A DNA stretch of 64,000 bases from Phytopseudomonas seleniipraecipitans (GCF_900102335.1 NZ_FNBM01000010.1:1-64000); one strand, 5' to 3'. Shown: positions 40,714-49,999, numbered from the stretch's first letter. Numbers and translations: made by a program. Notes: generated by a model from the letters alone, not told the origin.

Positions 40714-41190
40714 ATGACACTCAAGACCATCGAAGGTAATTTCATCGCTGCCGAGGGCCGCTTCGCCCTGGTGGTCGGCCGCTTCAACAGCTTCGTGGTC
40801 GAAAGCCTGGTCAGCGGCGCCGTTGACGCCCTGGTGCGCCATGGCGTCAGCGAAGACGACATCACCATCATCCGCGCACCGGGCGCCTTTGAAATCCCGC
40901 TGGTCGCTCAGAAAGTCGCTCAGCGCGGCGAGTACGATGCGATCATCGCGCTCGGCGCGGTGATCCGTGGTGGCACCCCGCACTTCGAATACGTAGCGGG
41001 CGAGTGCACCAAGGGCCTGTCCCAGGTTTCCATGGAGTTCGGCGTACCGGTCGCATTCGGCGTATTGACCGTCGATTCCATCGAGCAGGCCATTGAGCGC
41101 TCCGGCACCAAGGCCGGCAACAAGGGCGCTGAAGCAGCGCTGTCCGCTCTTGAAATGGTCAGCCTGCTGGCGCAGTTGGAGGCCAAGTGA
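40714..41190 (+). CDS. ribH: 6,7-dimethyl-8-ribityllumazine synthase, classical RibH
   Basis: The 158-residue product has the classical lumazine synthase segments FEIPLVAQ, GGTPHFEYVAGE with the catalytic histidine, and SGTKAGNKGAEA. It forms an icosahedral or pentameric shell. It overlaps nusB by four bases (GTGA), the usual coupling in pseudomonads. It lies 101 bases after ribB and no riboswitch is seen before it. Confidence 0.96.
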   Translation: MTLKTIEGNFIAAEGRFALVVGRFNSFVVESLVSGAVDALVRHGVSEDDITIIRAPGAFEIPLVAQKVAQRGEYDAIIALGAVIRGGTPHFEYVAGECTKGLSQVSMEFGVPVAFGVLTVDSIEQAIERSGTKAGNKGAEAALSALEMVSLLAQLEAK

Positions 41191-41669
41191 GCCAGAACGA
41201 CAACAAGCCAGTCAAAAAAGGCCCGAGCGCCAAGGTACTGGCTCGCCGTCAGGCGCGCACGCTCGCCATGCAGGCGCTGTACTCCTGGCACATCGCCGGG
41301 CAGGCGCTGAACGAGATCGAAGCGCAGTTTCGGGTCGACAACGACTTCACTGCGGTCGACGGCGCCTACTTCCACGAAATCCTGCACGGTGTGCCGCGGC
41401 AGAAGACCGAAATCGACAGCGCCTTCGAGCCGCTGCTCGATCGCCCGTTGGAAGAGATCGACCCGGTCGAGCTGTCCATCCTGCGCCTGTCCACCTACGA
41501 GCTGCGTAACCGCATCGATGTGCCATATCGCGTGGTGATCAACGAAGGCATCGAGCTGGCCAAGGTATTCGGCGCCACCGACGGCCATAAGTTCGTCAAC
41601 GGCGTGCTGGATAAACTGGCGCCGAAGCTGCGCGCCGACGAAGTCCGCGACTTCAACAGCAAGCGCTGA
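41187..41669 (+). CDS. nusB: Transcription antitermination factor NusB
   Basis: NusB pairs with S10 (NusE) on the boxA of rRNA leaders to prevent premature termination. The 160-residue product is all-helical, with ARRQARTLAMQALYSW (about 16-31) and the C-terminal IELAKVFGATDGHKFVNGVLDKLA typical of the family. The start is GTG at 41187, overlapping ribH by four bases. It is followed by thiL after five bases. Confidence 0.97.
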   Translation: MSQNDNKPVKKGPSAKVLARRQARTLAMQALYSWHIAGQALNEIEAQFRVDNDFTAVDGAYFHEILHGVPRQKTEIDSAFEPLLDRPLEEIDPVELSILRLSTYELRNRIDVPYRVVINEGIELAKVFGATDGHKFVNGVLDKLAPKLRADEVRDFNSKR

Positions 41670-41674
41670 GCCTC

Positions 41675-42640
41675 TTGGGCGAGTTCGAGCTGATCCGCCA
41701 CTACTTCGCCGCTGCCGCCTGTGCGCAGGCGGCCGAAGGAGTGGTGCTGGGAATCGGTGACGACTGCGCTTTGCTGGACGTGCCCGTCGGCGAACAGCTG
41801 GCGGTGTCCACCGACACCCTGGTGGCGGGCGTGCACTTTCCCGCAGATGCCAATGGGCGGCTACTCGGCCAGCGTGCTCTGGCCGTCTCGGTCAGTGATC
41901 TGGCCGCCATGGGCGCAACGCCCCTGGCTTTCACCCTGGCGCTGACTCTTCCTGATGTGTGCACTGACTGGCTGGCCGATTTTACGGCCGGGCTGGACAG
42001 CATGGCGCGCCACTGTGGCGTACGTCTTATCGGGGGCGATACCACACGCGGGCCGTTGAGCATGACGCTCACAGTATTTGGTCGTGTGCCCAGCGGCCAG
42101 GCACTGACCCGATCTGGCGCGCGCGCGGGTGATCTGTTGTGTGTTGGCGGTCCGCTGGGCAATGCGGCGGGTGCTTTGCCCTTCGTGCTTGGCGAGCGCG
42201 CCGCGCAGGACGGCGCCGCCGAACTGTTGGCTCACTACTGGTCGCCGTCGCCGCAGCTGGCGCTCGGTCAGGCGTTGCGAGGGCTCGCGACCGCCGCCCT
42301 GGACATCTCCGATGGCCTGCTCGCCGACTGCGCGCATATCGCCAGCGCTTCCGGCGTGGCGCTGATCGTCGAGGAGGGGCGTCTACCGTTGTCCGCTGCC
42401 CTGCGTGCCTGTGTAGGCGAACAAACCGCACGCCAGCTGGCGCTTGGTGGTGGCGATGATTATGTGCTTGCCTTTACCCTGCCTACCGAGAAACTGGACG
42501 CGCTCCGCGCCTCGGGGCAGCCTGTATACGTGATCGGTCGGGTCGAAGCCGGGCAAGGCGTACACCTGCAGGATGCCGAGGGCCGAACAATCAAGCCGCC
42601 GCTGAGTGGCTACCAACATTTCGGATCGCAATGTGACTGA
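41675..42640 (+). CDS. thiL: Thiamine-monophosphate kinase
   Basis: ThiL phosphorylates thiamine monophosphate to the active cofactor. The 321-residue product starts MGEFELIRHYF from a TTG codon at 41675, and has GIGDDCALLDV, the metal-binding STDTLVAGVHF and the ISDGLLAD segment. It is a few bases after nusB and its end overlaps pgpA, so nusB-thiL-pgpA is one unit as in most gamma-proteobacteria. Confidence 0.96.
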   Translation: MGEFELIRHYFAAAACAQAAEGVVLGIGDDCALLDVPVGEQLAVSTDTLVAGVHFPADANGRLLGQRALAVSVSDLAAMGATPLAFTLALTLPDVCTDWLADFTAGLDSMARHCGVRLIGGDTTRGPLSMTLTVFGRVPSGQALTRSGARAGDLLCVGGPLGNAAGALPFVLGERAAQDGAAELLAHYWSPSPQLALGQALRGLATAALDISDGLLADCAHIASASGVALIVEEGRLPLSAALRACVGEQTARQLALGGGDDYVLAFTLPTEKLDALRASGQPVYVIGRVEAGQGVHLQDAEGRTIKPPLSGYQHFGSQCD

Positions 42641-43166
42641 TCATCCCAAGCAAGTTCCCGCCGAGTTCGTACCGCCATCCGTGTGGCGTAACCCCTGGCA
42701 CTTCCTGGCCTTTGGCTTCGGCTCCGGGACCCTGCCCAAGGCGCCTGGTACCTGGGGTTCGATCGTGGCGGTGCCCTTCATTCCGCTGTGGCAGATGTTG
42801 CCGGACTGGGGCTACTGGCTGATGCTGGGCATCGCCATGCTGTTCGGCACCTGGCTGTGCGGCAAGGTCGCCGAGGACCTGCGTGTACACGACCATGAAG
42901 GCATCGTCTGGGACGAAATGGTCGGCATGTGGATCACCCTGTGGCTGGTGCCTGAAGGCTGGGGCTGGTTGCTGGTGGGCTTTTTGATGTTCCGCTTCTT
43001 CGACATTCTCAAACCCTGGCCCATCCGCTGGATCGACCGGCACGTACATGGCGGTTTCGGCATCATGCTCGATGATGTGCTGGCTGGCGTGTTCGCCTGG
43101 CTGGCCATGCAGGGTTTGGTATGGGGTTGGAGCAACGGTTTGGCAGCCAGCCTGGGCTTTGGCTGA
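42633..43166 (+). CDS. pgpA: Phosphatidylglycerophosphatase A
   Basis: PgpA removes the phosphate from phosphatidylglycerol phosphate in the inner membrane. The 177-residue product has the family core GFGSGTLPKAPGTWGS and DEMVGMW and about four membrane segments. The frame opens at 42606, but GTG at 42633 (MTDHPKQVPAEFVPPSVW) is the likely start and overlaps thiL by eight bases. No strong ribosome binding site is seen; translation coupling is likely. Confidence 0.93.
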   Translation: MTDHPKQVPAEFVPPSVWRNPWHFLAFGFGSGTLPKAPGTWGSIVAVPFIPLWQMLPDWGYWLMLGIAMLFGTWLCGKVAEDLRVHDHEGIVWDEMVGMWITLWLVPEGWGWLLVGFLMFRFFDILKPWPIRWIDRHVHGGFGIMLDDVLAGVFAWLAMQGLVWGWSNGLAASLGFG

Positions 43167-43178
43167 TCGGGAGGCGCG

Positions 43179-43904
43179 ATGAGTCGAGGTTTCTGGCTGG
43201 CACTGCTGTTGTCCTTTACCGCTTGCGTGCAGGCAGGCGATGAGCTGCCCACCAATATCCGCATGGCCAGTGATGTTTGGGTCGATCGCATCAATGCCGA
43301 TGGCACCGGGTTGTCCTGGGACGTGCTGCGCCTGATTTTCGAGCCTGCCGGGGTCAAGCTGGACATGCAGATCGTGCCCTACACCCGCTCCATTGGTCTG
43401 GTGCAGCGAGGCGAGGCGGATGCATGGGTGGCGTCTTACCAGAACGAGGTCAGCGAAGGGGTGGTGTACCCCACCTGGCATTATGATTCGGATCTGATCA
43501 GCGCCCTCAGCCTGGCTTCCAAGCCCGTGCCTGATCAGAAGGCGCTGGCAGAGTCGCGCCTGGTGTGGATGCGCGGCTATGAGTACCAGCGCTACATCCC
43601 CGGGCTCAACCACTACAACGAGTTGCTGCGTCGTGGTGGCATCCTGCCGATGCTCGACCATAACCATGTCGACTATTACATCGATGCCCAGCCAGAGGTT
43701 CTGGAGGTGCTGGATGCTGCTTCCGATCCCTCCAAATACCGGGTTGCCGACCTGATTCGTCTGCCGCTGTACATCGGTTTCGCCGATACCTCGCGTGGCC
43801 GTGCGCTGGCCAAACTCTACGATCAGCGTATGGCCGAACTGGTAGCACAGGACGCGCTGCGTCCGGTCTTCGAGCGCTGGGGCCAGCACTACCCTTTTGA
43901 ATGA
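43179..43904 (+). CDS. Periplasmic substrate-binding protein, SBP_bac_3-like
   Basis: The 241-residue product has a signal peptide (about 1-20, ending VQAGD) and one SBP_bac_3 type domain with NIRMASDVWVDRINADGTGLSWDVL near the start. It lacks a lipobox. No ABC permease or ATPase genes follow; next comes an aspartyl protease gene. The ligand is unknown. Such orphan binding proteins can feed other transporters or sense ligands. GGAGGCGCG precedes ATG. Confidence 0.8.
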   Translation: MSRGFWLALLLSFTACVQAGDELPTNIRMASDVWVDRINADGTGLSWDVLRLIFEPAGVKLDMQIVPYTRSIGLVQRGEADAWVASYQNEVSEGVVYPTWHYDSDLISALSLASKPVPDQKALAESRLVWMRGYEYQRYIPGLNHYNELLRRGGILPMLDHNHVDYYIDAQPEVLEVLDAASDPSKYRVADLIRLPLYIGFADTSRGRALAKLYDQRMAELVAQDALRPVFERWGQHYPFE

Positions 43905-43918
43905 GCAGGAGCGGCAGG

Positions 43919-44563
43919 ATGCGTCGATTGATCTGCGGCATGGCCGGCCTGCTGGCGGCGCAACTGGCCCTTGCTGCACCGCAAGTCCAGGTGGTCGGCC
44001 TGTTTCCGGGCGCTGCGGTCATATCCGTGGACGGCCAGCGCAAGCTGGTGCGGGTTGGCCAGGCGGGGCCGGGTGGCGTGCAGGTGGTCAGTGCCGACAG
44101 CCGCAGCGCGGTACTGCGGGTAGATGGCGTAGAGCGCAGCTACAGCCTCAGCCGTGAATACAATGCCAGCGGTTTCGCCGAGCCGCAGAAACAGACCCTC
44201 AGCATCGCCCGCAGCAATGGCGGCCATTACTGGGCCGAGGGCGCGATCAATGGCCGGTCTCAACAGTTTCTGATCGACACGGGCGCTACGTCGGTGGCGC
44301 TCAATGAAAACCAGGCACGCCGCCTGGGTATTGATTACCGCACCCGCGGCCAGCCCATCCAGGTCAGTACGGCCAGTGGCACCGCACGTGGCTGGCGTAT
44401 CACCCTCGACAAGGTGAGCGTCGGCGCGCTGCAGGTGCTCGGCGTCGAGGCGGTGGTGCTGGAAGGCGCCTCGCCCACCGAGGCGCTGCTGGGCATGAGC
44501 TTTCTCAATCGCGTGGGCTGGAAGGTCGAGCACAATCTACTGGTGCTCGAGTCCCGCCTCTGA
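43919..44563 (+). CDS. Retropepsin-like aspartyl protease (TIGR02281-type)
   Basis: The 214-residue product has a signal peptide (to about ALA, residue 19) and a retropepsin domain (about 100-210) with the catalytic FLIDTGATSVALN motif. The active form is likely a dimer in the periplasm. ATG at 43901 overlaps the previous stop, but AGGAG at 43907-43911 favours 43919. The substrate is unknown. It is co-transcribed with the binding protein gene. Confidence 0.82.
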   Translation: MRRLICGMAGLLAAQLALAAPQVQVVGLFPGAAVISVDGQRKLVRVGQAGPGGVQVVSADSRSAVLRVDGVERSYSLSREYNASGFAEPQKQTLSIARSNGGHYWAEGAINGRSQQFLIDTGATSVALNENQARRLGIDYRTRGQPIQVSTASGTARGWRITLDKVSVGALQVLGVEAVVLEGASPTEALLGMSFLNRVGWKVEHNLLVLESRL

Positions 44564-44567
44564 GAGG

Positions 44568-44593
44568 GGCTGGCGATAGGCTCATCGCCAGCC
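44568..44593. terminator. Possible terminator between protease and antiporter genes
   Basis: A 10-bp stem GGCTGGCGAT/ATCGCCAGCC with a six-base loop lies in the 36-base gap between convergent genes. No T run follows on either strand, so it is only a candidate. Confidence 0.4.
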
Positions 44594-44599
44594 TGCTCG

Positions 44600-45874
44600 T
44601 CAGTGATGATCGCCGGCAGGCTCTTTTGGCATATCGCGATACAGCCGGCTGACCAGTGGCCCGATGGACAACCCCTGTAGCAGGATCGAGGTGAGCACGA
44701 CGATGTAGGTCAGGCTCAGCAGCAGATCACGTTCCTCGCCCAGCGGCAGCGACAGCGCCAGGGCGACGGATACGCCGCCGCGCAGCCCGCCCCAGGTGAG
44801 GATGCGGATCGCCCCGTGAGACACCTGCCGGCGACCGCCGGCGCTACGGCGCATCACGAAAATGGCCGGTGCCACCGTGAGCAGGCGCGCCACCAGCACG
44901 GCGGCGCCGAGTACGAATGCCGCGATGATGTGCAGCCAGGAGAACGGCAAGAGCAGCAATTCCAGGCCGATCAGGGCGAACAGCAGGGCGTTGAGGATCT
45001 CGTCGATCAGTTCCCAGAAACCGTCCACGTAGCGCCGCGATTCGTCCGACATGGCGTGTTTGCGGCCCAGGTTGCCGATGATCAGTCCGGCCACCACCAT
45101 CGCGATCGGCCCGGACACATGCAGGCGCGACGCCAGCGCCGCACCACCGAACACCAGGGCGAGGGTGAGCATCACTTCGACCTGGTACTGGTCGATGCTA
45201 CGCAGCATCAGCAGCACGCCATAGCCCAGCGCCGCGCCCAGCATCAAACCGCCCACTGCCTCGTGGATGAACAGCCAGGTCACCGTGCCCAGCGTCGGCG
45301 TGCTGCCCAGTTGCAGGATGCCAAGCAGGATGGTGAAAACCACCACCGCGGTGCCGTCGTTGAACAGCGATTCGCCGACGATGGTGGTGGCCAGCGGCTT
45401 GGGCGCACCCGACGTCTTGAGAATACCCATCACCGCGATTGGATCGGTCGGCGAGATCAGCGCACCGAATAGCAGGCAGTAGATGAAGTCGACGTGCCAG
45501 CCAAACAGCTCGAAGATCGAGTAGGCAAGGCCTCCGATCACGCTGGTGGCGATCAGTACGCCAACCGTTGCCAGCAGGCCGATGGGCCACTTGTAGTTAC
45601 GCAGGTCGCTCAAATCCACGTGCAGCGCCCCGGCGAACAGCAGCGCTGGCAAAAACCAGGTCATCAGGATGTCGGAGAAGTCGATACGGCGGATGATCTC
45701 CTGCGCTTCCAGTTCGATCAGCGGGTAACCGAGCTGGCTCAACCCCTGGACGACCAGCGAGAACACCAGCGCCGTGGCCATCACGCCGATGGTCGGCGGC
45801 AGGCGGATGAAGCGGTAATTGACGTAGGTGAGCAGCGTGGTGAGAACGATAAAAGCGGCAACGAGGTCGAGCAC
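44600..45874 (-). CDS. Na+/H+ antiporter of the CPA1 family
   Basis: The 424-residue product has about twelve membrane segments and the ion-site motifs ALISPTDPIAV and GESLFNDGTAVVVF of CPA1 (NhaP/NHE) antiporters. It has no cytoplasmic regulatory extension. The start is GTG at 45874 after AAGGAGA. It diverges from the osmoprotectant ABC operon, so the two may both respond to salt; that is inference from position. Confidence 0.9.
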   Translation of the reverse strand: MLDLVAAFIVLTTLLTYVNYRFIRLPPTIGVMATALVFSLVVQGLSQLGYPLIELEAQEIIRRIDFSDILMTWFLPALLFAGALHVDLSDLRNYKWPIGLLATVGVLIATSVIGGLAYSIFELFGWHVDFIYCLLFGALISPTDPIAVMGILKTSGAPKPLATTIVGESLFNDGTAVVVFTILLGILQLGSTPTLGTVTWLFIHEAVGGLMLGAALGYGVLLMLRSIDQYQVEVMLTLALVFGGAALASRLHVSGPIAMVVAGLIIGNLGRKHAMSDESRRYVDGFWELIDEILNALLFALIGLELLLLPFSWLHIIAAFVLGAAVLVARLLTVAPAIFVMRRSAGGRRQVSHGAIRILTWGGLRGGVSVALALSLPLGEERDLLLSLTYIVVLTSILLQGLSIGPLVSRLYRDMPKEPAGDHH

Positions 45875-46179
45875 GGATTCTCCTTGTTAGTTGGGTGGTT
45901 CGCCCGCCCGGCGAACGACTTTATCGCCCAATAATAACCGTGTTGTAACGGGGTGTGTTTGGCTGGCAGCCAGTCGGCACATGGCAGAACAGTGGCAGAA
46001 GGTTGAACCGCAGCGCCGATGGACGGTCGAGTACACATGGGTCGGAGGGCTGCAGGACGCGGTTGCAGAGGTATGCAGCGCGCCTTGCAAGATGTTTCCC
46101 CCTCTGGCGTTTGACGGCTGACGCGCAACGCGTCCGGCCAGCTCGATGGGCTTTACCCGTCGTCGATTGGAGTCGAAAC
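45875..46179. other. Intergenic region between antiporter and osmoprotectant operon
   Basis: No gene is seen here. It holds the divergent promoters and a perfect inverted repeat GACGCG-CAA-CGCGTC (46120-46134) about 46 bases before the first ABC gene, a possible operator. No known consensus is recognised. Confidence 0.5.
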
Positions 46180-46893
46180 ATGCTGAAAAGCTTGGGCAAG
46201 GTGCTGCTGGGCGCTGTAGCGCTGGTTGCGGTACTGGCCTTGCTGGTCCACTGGATCACCCCGGCGGTGCTCGAAGCGCACCGCGAAGACCTGGCGTTCT
46301 ACCTGCAGGCGCACCTGTACCTAGTGTTCGTGTCGATGTTCGCAGCACTGGCCGTGGGGATTCCTGCTGGCATTGTGCTCAGCCGACCCGGCCGTGAGCA
46401 CAGTGCCGAACGCTTCATGCAGGTGTTCAACGTCGGTAACACCGTGCCGCCGCTGGCGGTGCTGGCGATTGCCCTGTCCATTATCGGCATTGGCAACGGC
46501 CCGGCGATTCTGGCGCTGTTCCTGGCGTCACTGCTGCCGATCGTGCGCAACACCTATGAGGGATTGCGCAACGTTCCTGGCTCACTGAAGGAGGCCGCTA
46601 CCGGCATCGGCATGACCCCTGGCCAGGTGCTCTGGCAAGTCGAACTGCCGAACGCCGTGCCGATCATCGTCGGCGGCGTGCGGGTTGCCCTGGCGCTGAA
46701 CGTGGGCACCACACCGCTGGCCTTTCTGATCGGCGCCAACAGCCTCGGCAGCCTGATTTTTCCCGCCATTGCTCTGGAAAACCAACCCTTGCTGATTCTC
46801 GGCGCAGCGGCCACCGCGCTGCTGGCGCTGCTGCTCGACGGCCTGGTCGCGGCCATCAGCCGTTTCTGGTTCGAGCGTGGGGTGGCCCGTTGA
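46180..46893 (+). CDS. ABC transporter permease, glycine betaine/choline (OpuC/OsmW) type
   Basis: The 237-residue product has an N-terminal membrane segment and about five more, with the permease loop GLRNVPGSLKEAATGIGM that docks on the ATPase. The frame is open to 45955, but GGAG seven bases before ATG 46180 supports this start. It heads a permease - binding protein - permease - ATPase operon, the layout of osmoprotectant importers (OsmVWXY or OpuC). Confidence 0.92.
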   Translation: MLKSLGKVLLGAVALVAVLALLVHWITPAVLEAHREDLAFYLQAHLYLVFVSMFAALAVGIPAGIVLSRPGREHSAERFMQVFNVGNTVPPLAVLAIALSIIGIGNGPAILALFLASLLPIVRNTYEGLRNVPGSLKEAATGIGMTPGQVLWQVELPNAVPIIVGGVRVALALNVGTTPLAFLIGANSLGSLIFPAIALENQPLLILGAAATALLALLLDGLVAAISRFWFERGVAR

Positions 46894-46901
46894 AGGAATC
46901 C

Positions 46902-47795
46902 ATGATGAAGTTTTTCGTTGTTTGTGCCGGCCTGTTGCTGGCCGCCACCAGCCAGGCTGCAGAGCTGCGTATTGGGGCCAAGGTGTTCACCGAGCAGGCG
47001 ATCCTCTCGGAACTCACCGCGCAGTACCTGCGGCCGCATGGTTATGAGTCGCGCATCGTCGGCAACCTGGGCAGCACCATTGCCTGGAACGGCATGAAGA
47101 GCGGCCAGCTGGACTTGACCTGGGAATACACCGGAACTTCGCTGGTGGCCTACAACAAGGTCACCGAGCGCCTCGACAAAGAAGCCGCCTACCAGCGCGT
47201 CAAGGAACTGGACGCCAAAACCGGCGCGATCTGGCTGGCGCCAAGCCGCTTCAACAACACCTACGCCCTGGCGCTGCCGGAAAAGGTTGCCGAGGAGTTC
47301 CCGGACATCAAGACCATCAGCGACCTGGCCGCAGTGCTGCAGCAGCCGGCCAAGGACAGCCGCCTGCTGGCGCTGGATATCGAGTTCGCCAACCGCTCCG
47401 ATGGCCTCGACGGCCTGGTCAAGGAATACGGCTTGAAATTTACCCGCGACGAAGTCCGCCAGATGGACCCTGGGCTGGTCTACACGGCCCTGAGCAACGG
47501 CCAGGTATTCGTCGGCCTGGTGTACACCACTGACGGTCGGCTGGAATCCTTCGGCCTGCGTCTGCTGGAAGACGACCGCGGCTATTTCCCTGATTACACC
47601 GCCGCGCCGGTGGTCAACGCCGATTACCTGAAGGCGCACCCTGATCTTGCCGACCTGCTCAAACCGCTGGCCGAGCGCCTCGACGACGCCACCATGCGTC
47701 GCCTCAACGCCCGCGTGGACGTCGACCGCGAAACCCCCGCCGCGGTGGCTGCCGATTTCCTGCGTCAGGAAAAACTGATCGAAGAGGCGCGCTGA
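46902..47795 (+). CDS. Glycine betaine/choline-type substrate-binding protein (OsmF/OpuCC-like)
   Basis: The 297-residue product has a signal peptide (MMKFFVVCAGLLLAATSQA) and an OpuAC domain with IGAKVFTEQAILSELTAQYL at the start. It lacks a lipobox. The TTG at 46890 overlaps the previous stop; two ATG codons at 46902 and 46905 follow AAGGA, so the start may be three bases further on. It is second in the osmoprotectant operon. Betaine, choline or carnitine are likely ligands. Confidence 0.9.
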   Translation: MMKFFVVCAGLLLAATSQAAELRIGAKVFTEQAILSELTAQYLRPHGYESRIVGNLGSTIAWNGMKSGQLDLTWEYTGTSLVAYNKVTERLDKEAAYQRVKELDAKTGAIWLAPSRFNNTYALALPEKVAEEFPDIKTISDLAAVLQQPAKDSRLLALDIEFANRSDGLDGLVKEYGLKFTRDEVRQMDPGLVYTALSNGQVFVGLVYTTDGRLESFGLRLLEDDRGYFPDYTAAPVVNADYLKAHPDLADLLKPLAERLDDATMRRLNARVDVDRETPAAVAADFLRQEKLIEEAR

Positions 47796-47796
47796 T

Positions 47797-48456
47797 ATGG
47801 ATTTCATGACCGCTTTCCAACATATCGACTGGGCGCAGGTCGTCAGCCTGACCGGCGAGCACATTGCCCTGGTCGGCGTTGCCGTGGGCCTGGCGATCAT
47901 CATCGGCGTGCCGCTGGGCATCCTGATGACCCGCTTCCCCTGGCTCGCCGGGCCGCTGCAGGGCGCCGCTACCGTGGTGCTGACGCTGCCGGCCATTGCC
48001 CTGTTCGGCCTGCTGCTGCCGTTCTATTCGCAGTTCGGCCAAGGCCTCGGGCCGCTACCTGCCGTCACCGCGGTGTTCCTGTACTCGCTGCTACCGATCC
48101 TGCGCAACACCTACCTGGCGCTGAGCAGCGTCGAGCCGGGTATCCGCGAGGCGGGTAAAGGCATCGGCATGAGCTTCTGGCAGCGCCTGCGCATGGTCGA
48201 CCTGCCCATCGCCGTGCCGGTGATTCTGGCGGGTGTGCGCACCGCGGTGGTGATGAACATCGGCGTGATGACCATCGCCGCCACCATCGGCGCCGGCGGC
48301 CTGGGCGTGCTGATTCTCACGGCCATCAGTCGCAGCGACATGGCCACCCTTTTCGTCGGCGCGGTGCTGGTGAGCGTGCTCGCCATCGTTGCCGACCTGT
48401 TTTTGCAGTGGCTGCAGAAAACGCTCACTCCCCGTGGCCTGAAAGCCGCTCGCTGA
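47797..48456 (+). CDS. ABC transporter permease, glycine betaine/choline type (second subunit)
   Basis: The 219-residue product has about six membrane segments and the loop LSSVEPGIREAGKGIGMSFWQRL for contact with the ATPase. It is a paralog of the first permease in the operon, so the channel should be a heterodimer. It starts one base after the binding protein gene and ends ten bases before the ATPase gene. Confidence 0.93.
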   Translation: MDFMTAFQHIDWAQVVSLTGEHIALVGVAVGLAIIIGVPLGILMTRFPWLAGPLQGAATVVLTLPAIALFGLLLPFYSQFGQGLGPLPAVTAVFLYSLLPILRNTYLALSSVEPGIREAGKGIGMSFWQRLRMVDLPIAVPVILAGVRTAVVMNIGVMTIAATIGAGGLGVLILTAISRSDMATLFVGAVLVSVLAIVADLFLQWLQKTLTPRGLKAAR

Positions 48457-48466
48457 GGAACCGAAC

Positions 48467-49621
48467 ATGATTGAACTCGACAAGCTGACCAAGAAATTCC
48501 ACCAGAAGGGCAAAGATGTCGTTGCCGTTAACGAAGTCAGCCTGACCGTCGACGAGGGACAGATTTGCGTGTTCCTCGGCCCGTCCGGCTGCGGCAAGAG
48601 CACCACCCTGAAGATGATCAACCGGCTGATCAAACCGACCTCCGGGCGTGTGCTGATCAACGGTGAAGACACCACCGGCATCGACGAAGTGACCTTGCGC
48701 CGCAACATCGGCTATGTGATTCAGCAGATTGGTCTGTTCCCCAACATGACCATCGAAGAGAACATCACCGTGGTGCCCAAGCTGCTCGGCTGGGACAAGA
48801 AACGCTGCCACGAACGCGCGGTCGAGCTGATGAGCATGGTGCAGCTGGAACCCAAACAGTACCTGTCGCGTTACCCGCGCGAGCTGTCCGGCGGCCAGCA
48901 GCAGCGTATCGGGGTGATCCGCGCCCTGGCCGCGGATGCACCGGTGCTGCTGATGGACGAGCCGTTCGGCGCGGTGGACCCGGTCAACCGCGATGCCATC
49001 CAGAACGAGTTCTTCCAAATGCAGCGGGCGCTAAACAAGACGGTGATCATGGTCAGCCACGACATCGACGAAGCCATCAAGCTGGGCGACAAGATCGCCA
49101 TCTTCAAGGACGGCGCTCTGCTCCAGTACGATCACCCGGATACATTGCTGGCACACCCGGCGGACGATTTCGTCAGCGGCTTCGTCGGCCAGGACAGCAC
49201 CCTCAAGCGCCTGCTGCTGATTCGCGCCGAAGACGCTGCCGACAACGCACCTTCGGTGCTGCCGGACACTGCTGTCGCCGATGCGCTGGAGCTGATGGAA
49301 GAGCATGACCGCCGTCACGTGGTGGTGACCGATGCGCAGAAAAAGGCCCAGGGCTATATCCGCCGTCGCGACCTGCGCGGGCAGAGCGGGGCGGTGCAGC
49401 CGTTCCTGCAGACTTTCAATGCCACTGCGGCCCACGATGAACACCTGCGCATCCTGCTGTCGCGCATGTACGAGTTCAACCGCTCCTGGCTGCCGGTGCT
49501 CAGTGCCGACAACGACTTCCTCGGCGAAGTTACCCAGGAATCCATCGCCGACTACCTCAGCTCCGGCCGCTCGCGGGGCAAGAGCAGCATCGTCTCGCCG
49601 GCGGAGCAGGTCGCGGTCTAA
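48467..49621 (+). CDS. ABC transporter ATP-binding protein with CBS domains, glycine betaine/choline type
   Basis: The 384-residue product has Walker A GPSGCGKSTTL, signature LSGGQQQRIGVIRAL and Walker B LLMDEPFGAVDP, then a C-terminal pair of CBS domains (about 250-370). In OpuA, CBS domains sense ionic strength and switch the importer. It completes the permease - binding protein - permease - ATPase operon. No terminator is seen, but a REP-like cluster follows. Confidence 0.94.
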   Translation: MIELDKLTKKFHQKGKDVVAVNEVSLTVDEGQICVFLGPSGCGKSTTLKMINRLIKPTSGRVLINGEDTTGIDEVTLRRNIGYVIQQIGLFPNMTIEENITVVPKLLGWDKKRCHERAVELMSMVQLEPKQYLSRYPRELSGGQQQRIGVIRALAADAPVLLMDEPFGAVDPVNRDAIQNEFFQMQRALNKTVIMVSHDIDEAIKLGDKIAIFKDGALLQYDHPDTLLAHPADDFVSGFVGQDSTLKRLLLIRAEDAADNAPSVLPDTAVADALELMEEHDRRHVVVTDAQKKAQGYIRRRDLRGQSGAVQPFLQTFNATAAHDEHLRILLSRMYEFNRSWLPVLSADNDFLGEVTQESIADYLSSGRSRGKSSIVSPAEQVAV

Positions 49622-49736
49622 ACACAGTGGTAGGGCCCTGCCTTGGGGCCCCGTGATCGTGGTCGCTGGGGAACCACGGTACGGCACCATTCGCCACGTG
49701 GGCGCGGCCCCTACACGGTCTTGAGCATCAGCACTC

Positions 49737-49886
49737 TGTAGGAGCTCCGACCTCGGGGCGAAGCGATTGCGGCCATACTGCAAAATAGCGTCATGCACAC
49801 CATCGTCGCGGGAGCGCGGCTCCCACATGTTCTTGCGCATCGCAACTATGTAGGAGCTCCGACCTCGGGGCGAAACAATTGCGGCT
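49737..49886. repeat. REP-like cluster with two direct copies
   Basis: Two near-identical units beginning TGTAGGAGCTCCGACCTCGG lie at 49737-49774 and 49849-49886. Between them at 49808-49829 is a unit GCGGGAGCGCGGCTCCCACATG in the opposite sense. Related GTAGGG..CCC units occur at 49627-49712. All resemble the GTAGGAGC... REP family of pseudomonads. Confidence 0.7.
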
Positions 49887-49999
49887 GCTCAGCGAAACTA
49901 AACGTATGTCTGCCATCGTTCCTCAAAGGGGCTTAGCTGCAATGGCTTGGCCTCCCTACGATGCCATTACCACTCTGTCGCAACTCGCGTAATCTATCT

